The notes: generated by a model not told the origin, from the letters alone. 64,000 bases of DNA from Lachnospiraceae bacterium (GCA_023663655.1 JAMPGZ010000008.1:24790-88789), one strand, 5' to 3'. Counted from the first letter of the stretch, positions 51,104 through 60,512 are shown. Numbers and translations: made by a program.

Positions 51104-54100
51104 ATGTTGTATTTTGTGAAAGGACTATTTATTTTTGACGTGGGACATTTAATTAAAAATACAATCATACGAAGAACTTTGAAGGTGCTCCTATGCATCT
51201 TTATCGTTATCCTTCTGATTCCGGTGTTGCTCTATGTGCCGCCGGTTCAGCGGTTTATCGTTGACTTTGCACTGAAGGAAGTCAATAAGTCATCTGGCAT
51301 GAAAATCGGGATTGAGGATTTCAGGCTTGATTTCCCTCTTGATGTGTCGTTGAAGAGGCTTACTGTAGTGGAAGCGTCGGGCGATACGATGGTTTCTGCA
51401 GGCAGTGCAAATGTTAATGTTAAATTATTCCCCTTGTTGAAGCTCGACGTGCAGGCTGATGCCACTTTGCATGATGTGGCTTATCGTCTTGGTGGTCCTG
51501 ATTCATTGATGTATCTCACGGCGAAAGTAAAGGAATTTGCTCTGGAGCCGTCAAGTTATAATCTTGCCACATCCAATGTGGATATCTCGCGTGCCGTGCT
51601 TGACGGTGGCGACATAATGCTGCGGTTCAACGGCACCGACACCACCGCCTCTCCGGTTGATACAGCCGCGGCGATGGCGATGGTGATTAAAGCCGGCGAT
51701 TTGGAGCTTAAAAATATTAAGTATGTGATGACAATGCTCCCCACCATTGATTCTCTTGGTGTGGAGATACCTGCCGCATCGTTGAAAAACGGTATTGTCG
51801 ACATGGGGTCTAAAAAGATCCATGCGGCTTATCTTGGCATCGACAGCGTGGCGGCGACCTACCTGACCCCGTCGGCTGAATATCTTGCAGCTCATCCGGT
51901 TGAGGAGATTCCTGCCGATACAACGGCAATCTCGGATGATGATATGTGGATCATAACCGGCGACAGCCTGCGTCTCACAGGCAAGAACTCCGTTTATGCC
52001 ATGCGTGATGCCCGACCGTTGCCGGGACTCGACATGAACTATATCGAGGCATCGGATATTGAAATCAAGGTAGATTCGTTCTATAACCGTGGTGCGGAGA
52101 TCACCGTGCCGTTGCGCCGTTTCAAAGCCACTGAACGCTGTGGCGTGAAACTTGATGCTTCGGGTCGCTTCTCAATGGACTCGACTATGATGCGGGCGGA
52201 GAATTTCGACATATCCACTCTCTTCTCGTCAATAAAGTTTTCGGCGGAGATGGGCATGGGTGATATGGCGGCTGACCCGCGTCTTCCTGTCGGAGTCGAT
52301 GCCGTGGCTACAGTGGGTGTGCCCGATCTTGAGATGATAATGCCGACCATGAAGCCTATGCTTAAGTCTATACCCCGTTATAACGATATTAAGCTTGAGG
52401 CTGATGTCAAAGGCACGATGGGCGATATCGATGTCAAGAATATTTCGATGTCACTGCCCGGTTATGTTTCGTTGAAAGCGCATGGAAATGTCGCCAATGC
52501 GATGGAGCCTGACAAATTGGATGGTGACGTGGCGCTTGACGGACGCATAACCAATGTGAACTTCCTGAAGCCCTCGCTGCTTGAAGCTAAGATGGCTAAA
52601 CAGGTCAATATCCCTCCCACGGCTCTTGCCGGAAATGTAAGGATGCGTAAAGGTGTCATTGCCGGAAATCTTAAAGCGGTGACCGGTGGCGGTGACATAC
52701 TTCTTGATGCGATGTTCAACGGCAAAGCCCAGCTTTACAGCGCGGATGTGGCGTTGCGTGAATTCCCCATCAATTCAATCATGCCCGAGATGGGATTTGG
52801 CAAAATCACGGCTACGGCTGATGTGACGGGAAAGGGATATGACCCATTTTCAAAACGCACGTCTATCAAAGCCGATATAAACTTGTCGTCACTTGAATAT
52901 CAAGACGATCTTTACACCGACATCAAGGCGAGCGCGTCGCTTGACAGCGGATACATGAATGCTGATGTATCGTCGCTTAATCCGAATGCCAATGTGGAGC
53001 TTGCTATCGAAGGAACGATAGCGCCCGATGACTTTGATGTGAAGTTCAACGGAAATGTGAGAAATGTCGATCTGCAAGGATTGAAATTGTCGGAGACAAC
53101 ATCCAAGGGTTCCTTTGTGATCGATGGTAGCGGACGCTTTATGCCGACAAGAAATTTTTATGATGCTGACGTTACCATAAATAACATAAAGTGGGATATG
53201 CCCGACTTGGCGATTGCCACGCCGAGAGTGGATATATCACTCGACGCCACCGACACGCTGACTGCCGCAAAATTGACCAATGAGTCGTTGAATGTCGATT
53301 TTCTGGCTCATGGCGGCATTGATTCTGTCGGCGTGAAGTTTGGTAATGCAATGACTTTGCTTGACCGTGAGATAGGGGAACGACGCATCGACATTGACTC
53401 TCTGCAACGTGCCCTTCCGCAATTCGCCCTTGCCGTAAGTTCAGGACGCAACAGTGTGCTGTCTGATTTTCTGTCGCCGTCAAAGGCATCGATAGATACT
53501 CTCAATTTCATTGCCCGTAATGACTCTTTAATCTCGCTCAACGGTTATGTCAATAAGATAGCTTTTGGAGAGACAAAGATCGATACCGTGACCATCAGCG
53601 CGCTGCAACATCGCAAATTCCTGGTGTATAAACTGACCATGAATAATCGTCCCGGTGTGTTTGACGAGTTTGCCCATGTGAACGTCAACGGATTCCTTGC
53701 CAATGAGAACCTCTCGTTCTTCATCACCCAGTCCAATATTAAGAATGAGACCGGTTATAAACTCGGTTTCAATGTCTCGGCGGTGGATTCCGTGCTGTCG
53801 CTCCGTATGGTGCCGTTGAAGCCGGTGATTGGTTATCGTGACTGGTCGTTGAATGCCGACAATTATATAAAGTTCAATATGCAGAGCAAGCATCTTGATG
53901 CCAATCTTACCCTTGGCAACGACAACAGTATGCTTAAAATCTACACTCAGCATGATGATCACGGCTCAGAAGCCGGACATCAGGAGGATATAATCGTGCA
54001 GGCATCGGGCATACGTCTTTCCGACTGGTTGTCGCTGTCGCCCTTTGCGCCGCCTGTCAACGGTGTTGCCGGAGCGGATATAAGCGTGGGTTGGAATCCT

Positions 54101-55966
54101 GAGGCTAAGTCAATATCGGGCAACGGAAAGGTCACTCTCGATGATCTTACTTATGGAAATGATCGTGTGGGCTCATTCCTGTTTGACGTGGGACTGAGCA
54201 CAACTCCGGGCGGAGTCGTTAAAGCAAGCACTTCATTGCTCGTTGACAGCGTTAAGGTAATCACCGCTACAGGAGCCCTTAATGACAGCACTGCGGCTAA
54301 TCCGTTCATGCTTGACTTCTCGATGATTCATTTCCCGCTGAATATTGTCAATCCGTTCTTGCCTGAAGGTGTGGCTAAACTTAGCGGAATGCTCAACGGC
54401 GAGATGGATGTCACTGGAACATTGGCGAAACCTGTGTTCAACGGCTTCATTGATTTCGACTCCACATCGGTGTTTGTCGACATGATCGGCACGGCGATTA
54501 AATTTTCGGAGGAGAAAATTCCGGTTGACAGCAATATCGTGAAATTTGACAACTACACAATCTCAGGTAAGAATGAGAATCCGTTGATGCTCAACGGTAC
54601 TGTCGACGTGAATGACATGGTGTCGCCAAAAATCAATCTTTCGGCAAAGGCGGAGAATATGCAGATTATCGACTCCAAGCGTGCAAAGGGGAGCGATGTG
54701 TATGGCAAGGCGTTTATTGATCTTGACGCTACCGTCAAGGGCAACATGGATTTCCTTGCAGTTAATGCCACATTGAATCTTCTTGAAGGAAGCGATGTCA
54801 CTTATGTGATGAACACGGTGGCTAATTCAATCACTGCCGGCGCTTCCAATGACGACATGGTGAAGTTTGTGCAGTTTGCCGACACCGCATCGATAAATGA
54901 GATCGACACCATCGCTAATTCCGGCATGGCAATGATGCTCAATGCACGGCTTATAGTTTCCGAGGGCACTACGCTTAATGTGGATATATCATCAGGCGGT
55001 AAGGATAAGGCTCAGATCAAGGGCTCAGGGTCGTTGACATTCGCGATGTCACCCTTCAGCGACATGACGTTGACAGGACGTTATAACATAAACAGCGGTT
55101 TCGTGCGCTACACACCTCCGTTGATGAGCCAGAAGCTGTTTGAGTTTATCGACAACAGTTATGTGGCGTTTACCGGCGACATGATGAATCCCACATTGAA
55201 CATCCATGCCCGCGAGACTATGAAGGCTAATGTCACCGAGGAGGGGCAGGATTCGCGTCTGGTCAACTTCCTTATCACGCTGAACGTGACAAACACGTTG
55301 AATAACATGAATGTGTCATTTGACCTCGCCACCAATGATGATATTTCGATTCAGAATGAGCTTGAAACCATGAGCCCCGAGCAGCGCGCTAACCAGGCTA
55401 TGAACCTGTTGCTCTACAATGTCTATACCGGACCCGGCACCAAGGCATCGGCAAACCTCTCGGGCAACCCGTTGTTCTCGTTCCTGTCGTCGCAGCTCAA
55501 TTCGTGGGCGGCTAACAATATCAAGGGCGTTGACATAAGCTTCGGCATTGACCAGTATGACCGCGTTGCCGACGGCAACACCTCTACCACCACAAGCTAT
55601 AGCTATAAGGTGAGCAAGACGCTGTTCAACGACCGAGTGAAGATTGTGGTGGGTGGAAATTACTCGACCGATTCCGACATGGATGAGAATTTCTCGGAGA
55701 ATCTTATCAACGATATATCATTCGAGTATATGCTGAATCGTTCCGGATCGATGTATGTGAGACTCTTCAGGCACATAGGCTATGAGAGCATACTTGAAGG
55801 TGAGGTGATACAGACCGGTGTCGGTTTCGTCTACAAGCGCAAGATGACCCACTTCAAGGATCTGTTCAGGCTTCCGGGGCGTAAAAAGAAGACGCAGCCG
55901 GTGAAGCAGTCAGTGGTAGTGAACGAAAATAATGGAAAAACAGATGACAATGAATCTTCGAAATAA
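51104..55966 (+). CDS. tamB: Translocation and assembly module protein TamB
   Basis: Very long periplasm-spanning protein of about 1620 residues, anchored by one N-terminal membrane helix (VLLCIFIVILLIPVLLYV), then PVQRFIVDFALKEVNKSSG and repeated beta-taco strands, ending in a DUF490/TamB domain (MTLTGRYNINSGFVRYTPP, PTLNIHARETMKAN, NPLFSFLSSQLNSWAANNIKG). TamB bridges inner and outer membranes and helps insert outer-membrane proteins or move lipids. The start is uncertain: ATG at 51104 is used, a GTG at 51116 is possible, and a TTG at 51062 looks too far upstream. The end overlaps the tamL coding region by 17 bases with the chosen tamL start. Confidence 0.9.
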   Translation: MLYFVKGLFIFDVGHLIKNTIIRRTLKVLLCIFIVILLIPVLLYVPPVQRFIVDFALKEVNKSSGMKIGIEDFRLDFPLDVSLKRLTVVEASGDTMVSAGSANVNVKLFPLLKLDVQADATLHDVAYRLGGPDSLMYLTAKVKEFALEPSSYNLATSNVDISRAVLDGGDIMLRFNGTDTTASPVDTAAAMAMVIKAGDLELKNIKYVMTMLPTIDSLGVEIPAASLKNGIVDMGSKKIHAAYLGIDSVAATYLTPSAEYLAAHPVEEIPADTTAISDDDMWIITGDSLRLTGKNSVYAMRDARPLPGLDMNYIEASDIEIKVDSFYNRGAEITVPLRRFKATERCGVKLDASGRFSMDSTMMRAENFDISTLFSSIKFSAEMGMGDMAADPRLPVGVDAVATVGVPDLEMIMPTMKPMLKSIPRYNDIKLEADVKGTMGDIDVKNISMSLPGYVSLKAHGNVANAMEPDKLDGDVALDGRITNVNFLKPSLLEAKMAKQVNIPPTALAGNVRMRKGVIAGNLKAVTGGGDILLDAMFNGKAQLYSADVALREFPINSIMPEMGFGKITATADVTGKGYDPFSKRTSIKADINLSSLEYQDDLYTDIKASASLDSGYMNADVSSLNPNANVELAIEGTIAPDDFDVKFNGNVRNVDLQGLKLSETTSKGSFVIDGSGRFMPTRNFYDADVTINNIKWDMPDLAIATPRVDISLDATDTLTAAKLTNESLNVDFLAHGGIDSVGVKFGNAMTLLDREIGERRIDIDSLQRALPQFALAVSSGRNSVLSDFLSPSKASIDTLNFIARNDSLISLNGYVNKIAFGETKIDTVTISALQHRKFLVYKLTMNNRPGVFDEFAHVNVNGFLANENLSFFITQSNIKNETGYKLGFNVSAVDSVLSLRMVPLKPVIGYRDWSLNADNYIKFNMQSKHLDANLTLGNDNSMLKIYTQHDDHGSEAGHQEDIIVQASGIRLSDWLSLSPFAPPVNGVAGADISVGWNPEAKSISGNGKVTLDDLTYGNDRVGSFLFDVGLSTTPGGVVKASTSLLVDSVKVITATGALNDSTAANPFMLDFSMIHFPLNIVNPFLPEGVAKLSGMLNGEMDVTGTLAKPVFNGFIDFDSTSVFVDMIGTAIKFSEEKIPVDSNIVKFDNYTISGKNENPLMLNGTVDVNDMVSPKINLSAKAENMQIIDSKRAKGSDVYGKAFIDLDATVKGNMDFLAVNATLNLLEGSDVTYVMNTVANSITAGASNDDMVKFVQFADTASINEIDTIANSGMAMMLNARLIVSEGTTLNVDISSGGKDKAQIKGSGSLTFAMSPFSDMTLTGRYNINSGFVRYTPPLMSQKLFEFIDNSYVAFTGDMMNPTLNIHARETMKANVTEEGQDSRLVNFLITLNVTNTLNNMNVSFDLATNDDISIQNELETMSPEQRANQAMNLLLYNVYTGPGTKASANLSGNPLFSFLSSQLNSWAANNIKGVDISFGIDQYDRVADGNTSTTTSYSYKVSKTLFNDRVKIVVGGNYSTDSDMDENFSENLINDISFEYMLNRSGSMYVRLFRHIGYESILEGEVIQTGVGFVYKRKMTHFKDLFRLPGRKKKTQPVKQSVVVNENNGKTDDNESSK

Positions 55967-58259
55967 AATTTTCTCAATAGGAGTGAAAATGTGTGCGGCG
56001 GCAATGCTTATCGCTGTCGCCTCATGCTCCACCACGAGCCGTCTTGGAAAGGATGATGTGCTTTACACCGGCATAAAGAAGATTGAGTATGTGCCTAAGG
56101 ATGCACAGAAAAAGATTCCTGCAGGAGTGAAGGATAAGGTCAAGACAGCTGTCGACGTGCCGCCTAACAACTACATAAGCCTCATAGGCATGAGGTCGCC
56201 GCTCCCTATAGGGCTGTGGGTGTACAATCACTGGACGGCTCCGCAGAAGGGCTGGAAACGAAAATTGTATGACAAGCTTGTCGAGGAGCCGGTGTTGGTG
56301 AGTGATGTGCGTCCGCAATTGCGTGTGAAGATGATTGAGAATGAGCTTGCCGACAATGGCTATTTCAACAATAGCGCGTCCTATGAGCTGATACACAACA
56401 AGAAAAATTCAAAGAAAGCGAAGATATCCTATACGATAAGCGCAGGTGAGCCTTACTTGCTTGATTCAATACAGCTTCTCCCCGACACGTCGTATCTGTA
56501 TCATAAGATTGATTCGATAGCTCGGCGTATCCCTTATTTTACTCCCGGAGAGCGATATTCAGTCGATTCTCTCAGCGCGGCGCGTGTGAGGATAGCCAAT
56601 GAATTGCGCAACCGTGGATATTACTTCTTTCAGCCTGAGTATATCGAGTATCTTGCCGACAGCACAATCACTAAGGAGAGGATCGCGTTGAGGTTGACAG
56701 TGGCGCGCAATACGCCGCCATTCGCGCTGGAGCGATTCACCACAGGCGATGTCACCGTGGTAGTGAACCGTAACACCGGAGGGGGCACTCCCGACACTAT
56801 CAGGCAGCCTAATCTCACGTTGGTGAGGATGAGGCCTATCAAGCTGCGCACGGCGATGATACCTGAATGTGTGACTTTCCGGCCGGGCAGGACTTTCTCG
56901 GTGCGTGAGATGAACCGCACTCAGACCTATCTGTCGCGTCTCGGCATCTTCAATTCCATTCAGATAGGCGCATATCCCGACACGACAGCTATGGATAAGC
57001 GCAGGTTGAATGTGCTTGTCGAGTGTACACTCGACGCTCCCTACGAGGCGAGTATCGAGGCTAATGTGTCGTCGAAGTCCAACAGTTATCTCGGTCCGGG
57101 ATTGACTGTGTCGCTGACTAACCGCAATATGTTTGGCGGCGGCGAGCAGTTCCGCATCGGTTTGACCGGATCCTATGAGTGGCAGACGGGGCATGACCGC
57201 AGCTCAGTGTTCAACAGTTATGAGATAGGTCTTAACACTTCACTTGCCTTCCCGAGATTGCTTGCTCCTAAATTTGTAAGGGCTTCACGACGCAATCTTA
57301 ACTGGACACGGTTCAATCTCGGACTGGATCTGTTGAATCGTCCTCACTATTTCAATATGTCGCAGATAAGCGCGTCGATCAATTATGACTGGCAGTTGCG
57401 TAAATATTTCTCCTATACGTTCACTCCGTTGAAGCTCACCTATATCAAGGTGGTGCGCACTACCGAGCTTTTTGATTCGATTATCGCCGCCAATCCCGCC
57501 GTGGGGCTTAGTTTTCGCGACCAGTTTATCCCGCAGATGTCGTGGTCGATGGTCTATGACCGTCAGATAAACCGTGATAATCTTATCAATGTGCAGACCA
57601 CGGTGTCGGAAGCCGGAAATATTTCGTGGGCATTGTGGAGAATGTGCGGGGTGAAGTCGGAGAAGCGATTGTTTGGAATGCCGTTCTCGCAATTTGTTAA
57701 GGGCACGGCACAAGCGGTCTACTCCCGTCGTCTCGGCTCAGGCGAGCATTGGCTCGTGTCAAGAATTTATGGCGGCATCGCCCATGCCTATGGCAATTCG
57801 GCAGAGGTGCCCTACAGCGAGCAGTTCTACGTTGGCGGCGCCAACTCCATAAGGGCTTTCTCGGTGAGAAGCATAGGCCCAGGAAGTTATCATCCCGAGG
57901 GTGCTAAAGGAAATAATTTTGATGAGACCGGTACATTCAAGTTTGAATTCAACATGGAGTATCGTTTCCCCATCTATGGTCCGCTTCACGGCGCGATGTT
58001 CCTTGACTCAGGAAATGTGTGGTTGTTGAAAAATGACCCCATGCGTCCGGGAGGAAAACTTGAAGGGCGGAATTTCTTCAAGGAGCTTGCGCTGGGCACC
58101 GGTGTCGGTCTGAGATTTGACATAAGCATGCTTGTCATACGCGGCGACCTTGGTATTGGCATTCATGCCCCTTATGATACGGGAAAAAGCGGATATTACA
58201 ATATGACCTCGTTTAAAAATTCGCTGGCTTTTCATCTTGCCATCGGATATCCTTTCTAA
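55950..58259 (+). CDS. tamL: TamL, lipidated BamA/TamA-family outer-membrane protein
   Basis: Omp85-family barrel of 769 residues with a lipoprotein signal (IAVASC, Cys26), the arrangement called TamL in Bacteroidetes. POTRA-like segments cover about residues 30-380 (GIKKIEYVPKDAQKK, YTISAGEPYLLDSIQLLP, ERYSVDSLSAARVRIANELRNRGYY, RTQTYLSRLGIFNSIQI), followed by a 16-strand barrel with YVGGANSIRAFSVRSIGPG, where the Gly-rich turn corresponds to the Omp85 lid-lock loop, and a C-terminal Phe. Translation may instead begin at 55932 or 55944. It overlaps tamB in another frame, so the two are translationally coupled. It works with TamB in outer-membrane assembly. Confidence 0.9.
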   Translation: MNLRNKIFSIGVKMCAAAMLIAVASCSTTSRLGKDDVLYTGIKKIEYVPKDAQKKIPAGVKDKVKTAVDVPPNNYISLIGMRSPLPIGLWVYNHWTAPQKGWKRKLYDKLVEEPVLVSDVRPQLRVKMIENELADNGYFNNSASYELIHNKKNSKKAKISYTISAGEPYLLDSIQLLPDTSYLYHKIDSIARRIPYFTPGERYSVDSLSAARVRIANELRNRGYYFFQPEYIEYLADSTITKERIALRLTVARNTPPFALERFTTGDVTVVVNRNTGGGTPDTIRQPNLTLVRMRPIKLRTAMIPECVTFRPGRTFSVREMNRTQTYLSRLGIFNSIQIGAYPDTTAMDKRRLNVLVECTLDAPYEASIEANVSSKSNSYLGPGLTVSLTNRNMFGGGEQFRIGLTGSYEWQTGHDRSSVFNSYEIGLNTSLAFPRLLAPKFVRASRRNLNWTRFNLGLDLLNRPHYFNMSQISASINYDWQLRKYFSYTFTPLKLTYIKVVRTTELFDSIIAANPAVGLSFRDQFIPQMSWSMVYDRQINRDNLINVQTTVSEAGNISWALWRMCGVKSEKRLFGMPFSQFVKGTAQAVYSRRLGSGEHWLVSRIYGGIAHAYGNSAEVPYSEQFYVGGANSIRAFSVRSIGPGSYHPEGAKGNNFDETGTFKFEFNMEYRFPIYGPLHGAMFLDSGNVWLLKNDPMRPGGKLEGRNFFKELALGTGVGLRFDISMLVIRGDLGIGIHAPYDTGKSGYYNMTSFKNSLAFHLAIGYPF

Positions 58260-58273
58260 ACACCCTCTTAATG

Positions 58274-58311
58274 AAAAAACACGAGCGCCATTTCGGATGC
58301 TCGTGTTTTTT
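58274..58311. terminator. Bidirectional terminator between tamL and queE
   Basis: 13-base stem aaaaaacacgagc (58274-58286) with its exact complement (58299-58311), 12-base loop. The A6/T6 ends give a U-run in both directions. It touches the queE stop codon. Confidence 0.9.
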
Positions 58312-58896
58312 CTATTTTATGGATAGTATTTTGTGGGTTTGCAGTGACAGCCGCCATTTGGGATGTCCCAGGATATATGCCACGCATGATTCCACATTGG
58401 CGTTGTTGTATTCGGTTTCGCCTCGGTCGCATGGTTGCAGATAGTATTGCGAGGCTTCCACTGTGTCGAGCTTTTCGATGTTTGTTGTGTCGCGATGATC
58501 GTAGATTACTTTGAGCTCGTCGATGCGTTGTATTTTGGGCGTTTTCCCATATTTCGGGGAGCAAGTGATCCAGTCGATGCCATTAAGGAGTTCATCGTCG
58601 AGAGGAATAGTGCCGTTGGTCTCTATCTGCACATATTTCCCGGCGGCATGGAGCTTTTCGACGAGAGTTGCCGTGAGTTGCATGGTGGGTTCTCCTCCGG
58701 TTATGACTACATGGGTGGCGTTGTGGGTGGAAACGCGCGCCACAATGCTCTCTTCGGTCATTTCGGAGTAGGGCAGATGGTCGGTGTCACAGAAGTCACA
58801 GTCAAGATTGCATCCCGACAGTCTCACGAATATTGCCGGCACTCCGGTGAAGTGCCCTTCACCTTGCAGTGAATGGAAAATCTCGTTGACTCTCAT
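58312..58896 (-). CDS. queE: 7-carboxy-7-deazaguanine synthase
   Basis: Radical SAM enzyme converting 6-carboxytetrahydropterin to 7-carboxy-7-deazaguanine, the ring-contraction step of queuosine (preQ0) synthesis. The 194 residues show the QueE start VNEIFHSLQGEG, the iron-sulfur motif CNLDCDFC (Cys29, Cys33, Cys36; the usual C-x3-C-x2-C) and ITGGEPTMQ for SAM binding. The length is normal. Its ATG overlaps the queD stop (ATGA). queC and queF are not in the window, so later steps are encoded elsewhere. Confidence 0.95.
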   Translation of the reverse strand: MRVNEIFHSLQGEGHFTGVPAIFVRLSGCNLDCDFCDTDHLPYSEMTEESIVARVSTHNATHVVITGGEPTMQLTATLVEKLHAAGKYVQIETNGTIPLDDELLNGIDWITCSPKYGKTPKIQRIDELKVIYDHRDTTNIEKLDTVEASQYYLQPCDRGETEYNNANVESCVAYILGHPKWRLSLQTHKILSIK

Positions 58897-59237
58897 AGCT
58901 CGCCATCTTCGGTTGCATAAACAGCGGTATTTCCCTCCGATTCCTGCACCTGCACTTTATAGCATTCCGGGATCTGGTCGGCGATCCAGCGGGCGATGTT
59001 TTCCGCTGTAGGGTTGAATGGCAACAGCTCGTTGAAATTTCCGTGGTCAAGATAGGAGTGTATTTTCTCCTTGATGTGGGTGAAATCGCACACCATCCCG
59101 TCCTTATTTAGTTCTGACGCTTTGCAGAACACGGTTATGATCCAGTTGTGTCCGTGCAAGTTCTCGCACTTGCTTTTATATGATAGTGTCAATCGGTGAC
59201 TGCCGGCTATCTCCATGCGTTTGGAAACGTAGTACAT
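58893..59237 (-). CDS. queD: 6-carboxy-5,6,7,8-tetrahydropterin synthase
   Basis: Makes 6-carboxytetrahydropterin from dihydroneopterin triphosphate, the step before QueE. The 114 residues are short and complete for the QueD class of PTPS-like enzymes. Zinc ligands His14, His28 and His30 are visible in AGSHRL and CENLHGHNW, with catalytic Cys24 in the CxxxHGH motif. The ATG at 59237 was chosen because the family begins just before the first beta strand; an upstream in-frame extension has no homology features. A -7 element at 59301-59308 leaves a leader of about 55-60 bases containing a short hairpin. Confidence 0.94.
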   Translation of the reverse strand: MYYVSKRMEIAGSHRLTLSYKSKCENLHGHNWIITVFCKASELNKDGMVCDFTHIKEKIHSYLDHGNFNELLPFNPTAENIARWIADQIPECYKVQVQESEGNTAVYATEDGEL

Positions 59238-59270
59238 ATTTCTGATTCTTGTGACTTGGGTGAAATTACT

Positions 59271-59308
59271 GTCCTTGCAGGACTTTGGTTTACATAAAGA
59301 CAAAGTTA
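59271..59308 (-). promoter_or_regulatory. queDE promoter and leader hairpin
   Basis: -7 element TAACTTTG on the minus strand at 59301-59308. A 5-base hairpin (gtcct, tgc, aggac) at 59271-59283 lies in the leader. Confidence 0.45.
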
Positions 59309-59524
59309 CCTAAAAAATTTTTATGTCATGTCCATTTGTTAAAGTTTTTCAATTCTAAGATTGCCCTATGCGGTGAGATTGTGTTTAAGCGTGCGTTCCG
59401 TTTAATTTATGTGAAATCAACGGGTGGCAAGCGATACAATTCGCTTCAGGATTGTTTCTACAACAGACATAAGTAGTGAACCCATATACATTGATAGCTA
59501 CTAATCTATGAAAACACACGCAAA
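59309..59524. other. Intergenic stretch without a convincing gene
   Basis: About 215 bases between the queDE promoter and the small-protein terminator. One 63-codon plus-strand frame runs through it but overlaps the queDE promoter and shows no signal peptide or domain, so I do not call it. Confidence 0.6.
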
Positions 59525-59550
59525 GAGGCGGCTTCCACGGAAACCGCCTC
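59525..59550 (-). terminator. Terminator after the 48-residue protein gene
   Basis: 12-base stem gaggcggcttcc (59525-59536) with ggaaaccgcctc (59539-59550), one mismatch. Short T runs follow in both directions. Confidence 0.7.
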
Positions 59551-59610
59551 TTTTGTTAGTTGCAATCATTAATTTGAAAAAATCCTTCTCCTCAATCAAG
59601 GTGCAAGCGT

Positions 59611-59757
59611 CTAATACTGCTTGCCGGGAGCTCCGATATTATTAAGATCTTTCACTTCTTGTTTCACGCTTTCAGGAGTGGCTTTTTCATAAGTGCTGTT
59701 CTGTTCGCCCGGAGTGGCTTTAGCCTCAGTGTCTGTTTTCTTTTTCTCGTCTTTCAT
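59611..59757 (-). CDS. Small hydrophilic 48-residue protein of unknown function
   Basis: The ATG at 59755-59757 opens a 48-codon frame ending TAG at 59611. The product begins MKDEKKKTDTEAKATPGEQ and ends IGAPGKQY; it is highly charged, with no Cys, Trp or membrane segment, and probably disordered. A short near-repeat, KATPGEQNSTYE then KATPESVKQE, lies in the middle. It has its own hairpin terminator 60 bases downstream and sits behind the terminator of the rpsT operon, so it looks like a real independent small gene. No family recognised. Confidence 0.6.
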   Translation of the reverse strand: MKDEKKKTDTEAKATPGEQNSTYEKATPESVKQEVKDLNNIGAPGKQY

Positions 59758-59825
59758 AACATGAATATTTAGTAGTTATCACTAATTAAAACATGAAAGC
59801 GAAGGCTAATGTTCGGCAAAAACAA

Positions 59826-59859
59826 GAAAGCCGCAGTCAGATTGATGACTGTGGCTTTC
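59826..59859 (-). terminator. Terminator of the tRNA-rpsT-tRNA operon
   Basis: 14-base stem (59826-59839 with 59846-59859, one mismatch), followed on the minus strand by TTGTTTTTG. It lies 22 bases after the second tRNA-Glu. Confidence 0.75.
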
Positions 59860-59880
59860 GTTAGCAAAGTAGAGATTTTG

Positions 59881-59952
59881 TAGCCCATAGGAGAATCGAA
59901 CTCCTCTTTCAAGAATGAAAATCTTGCGTCCTAGCCGATAGACGAATGGGCC
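59881..59952 (-). tRNA. tRNA-Glu (anticodon UUC), copy 2
   Basis: 72-base cloverleaf on the minus strand. Acceptor GGCCCAT pairs with ATGGGCT (first pair G-U), anticodon loop ATTTTCA gives anticodon TTC, T loop GTTCGATTC. CCA is not encoded. Identical to the copy at 60302-60373. Confidence 0.95.
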
Positions 59953-59997
59953 ATGACTCATCGGTTAAATCCGATGATTATAAGGAGCAAGTGTCAG

Positions 59998-60258
59998 TTA
60001 CGCAGCGTTAAGCTTGTTAACGTGGCGTGACAAAGAACTCTTGAGGTTGGCTGCTTTGTTCTTTGAAATAGTGCCCTTGCCTGCGAGACGGTCAAGAAGA
60101 GAGCTAACTTTGATATAAGCTGCGGCTGCTTCAGTCTTGTCGGTCATTGCACGAAGGCGACGCACAGCGTTACGGGCAGTTTTTGCGTAGTAACGGTTGC
60201 GGAGTCGGCGTGACTCTGTTTGGCGGATTCTCTTAATAGATGACTTATGATTTGCCAT
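59998..60258 (-). CDS. rpsT: 30S ribosomal protein S20
   Basis: Primary 16S rRNA-binding protein of the small subunit. The 86 residues open with [15 protein letters not shown], the universal S20 start, and contain the basic helices [20 protein letters not shown] and [17 protein letters not shown]. It lies between two identical tRNA-Glu genes on the same strand, 43 bases after the first and 45 bases before the second, so all three are likely cut from one transcript driven by the -7 element at 60401-60408. Confidence 0.97.
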   Translation of the reverse strand: MANHKSSIKRIRQTESRRLRNRYYAKTARNAVRRLRAMTDKTEAAAAYIKVSSLLDRLAGKGTISKNKAANLKSSLSRHVNKLNAA

Positions 60259-60301
60259 TACAAAAAATAATTCTATTTGTTGTTACTGTTTTGTTTTATC
60301 G

Positions 60302-60373
60302 TAGCCCATAGGAGAATCGAACTCCTCTTTCAAGAATGAAAATCTTGCGTCCTAGCCGATAGACGAATGGGCC
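60302..60373 (-). tRNA. tRNA-Glu (anticodon UUC), copy 1
   Basis: 72-base cloverleaf identical to the 59881-59952 copy, with acceptor GGCCCAT / ATGGGCT and anticodon TTC. It is first in the tRNA-rpsT-tRNA unit. CCA is not encoded. Confidence 0.95.
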
Positions 60374-60400
60374 ATACCGGTATTGCTGTAAAAGCGAGTG

Positions 60401-60408
60401 CAAATATA
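60401..60408 (-). promoter_or_regulatory. -7 promoter element of the tRNA-Glu / rpsT operon
   Basis: TATATTTG on the minus strand, 27 bases upstream of the 5' end of the first tRNA. Confidence 0.55.
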
Positions 60409-60512
60409 GACACTTTTTTTGGTTCACGCAAATTTTTTTAGATAAAACATCGTTTTTCGCCGTTTTTTCTCTGATTTTTCGCCGTTGAACCTGTTTTTGC
60501 ATCGAAAACACG

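Noticed and set aside
59285..59476. 63-codon plus-strand frame after queD
   Set aside because: Overlaps the queDE promoter, no recognisable feature, no matching -7 element.
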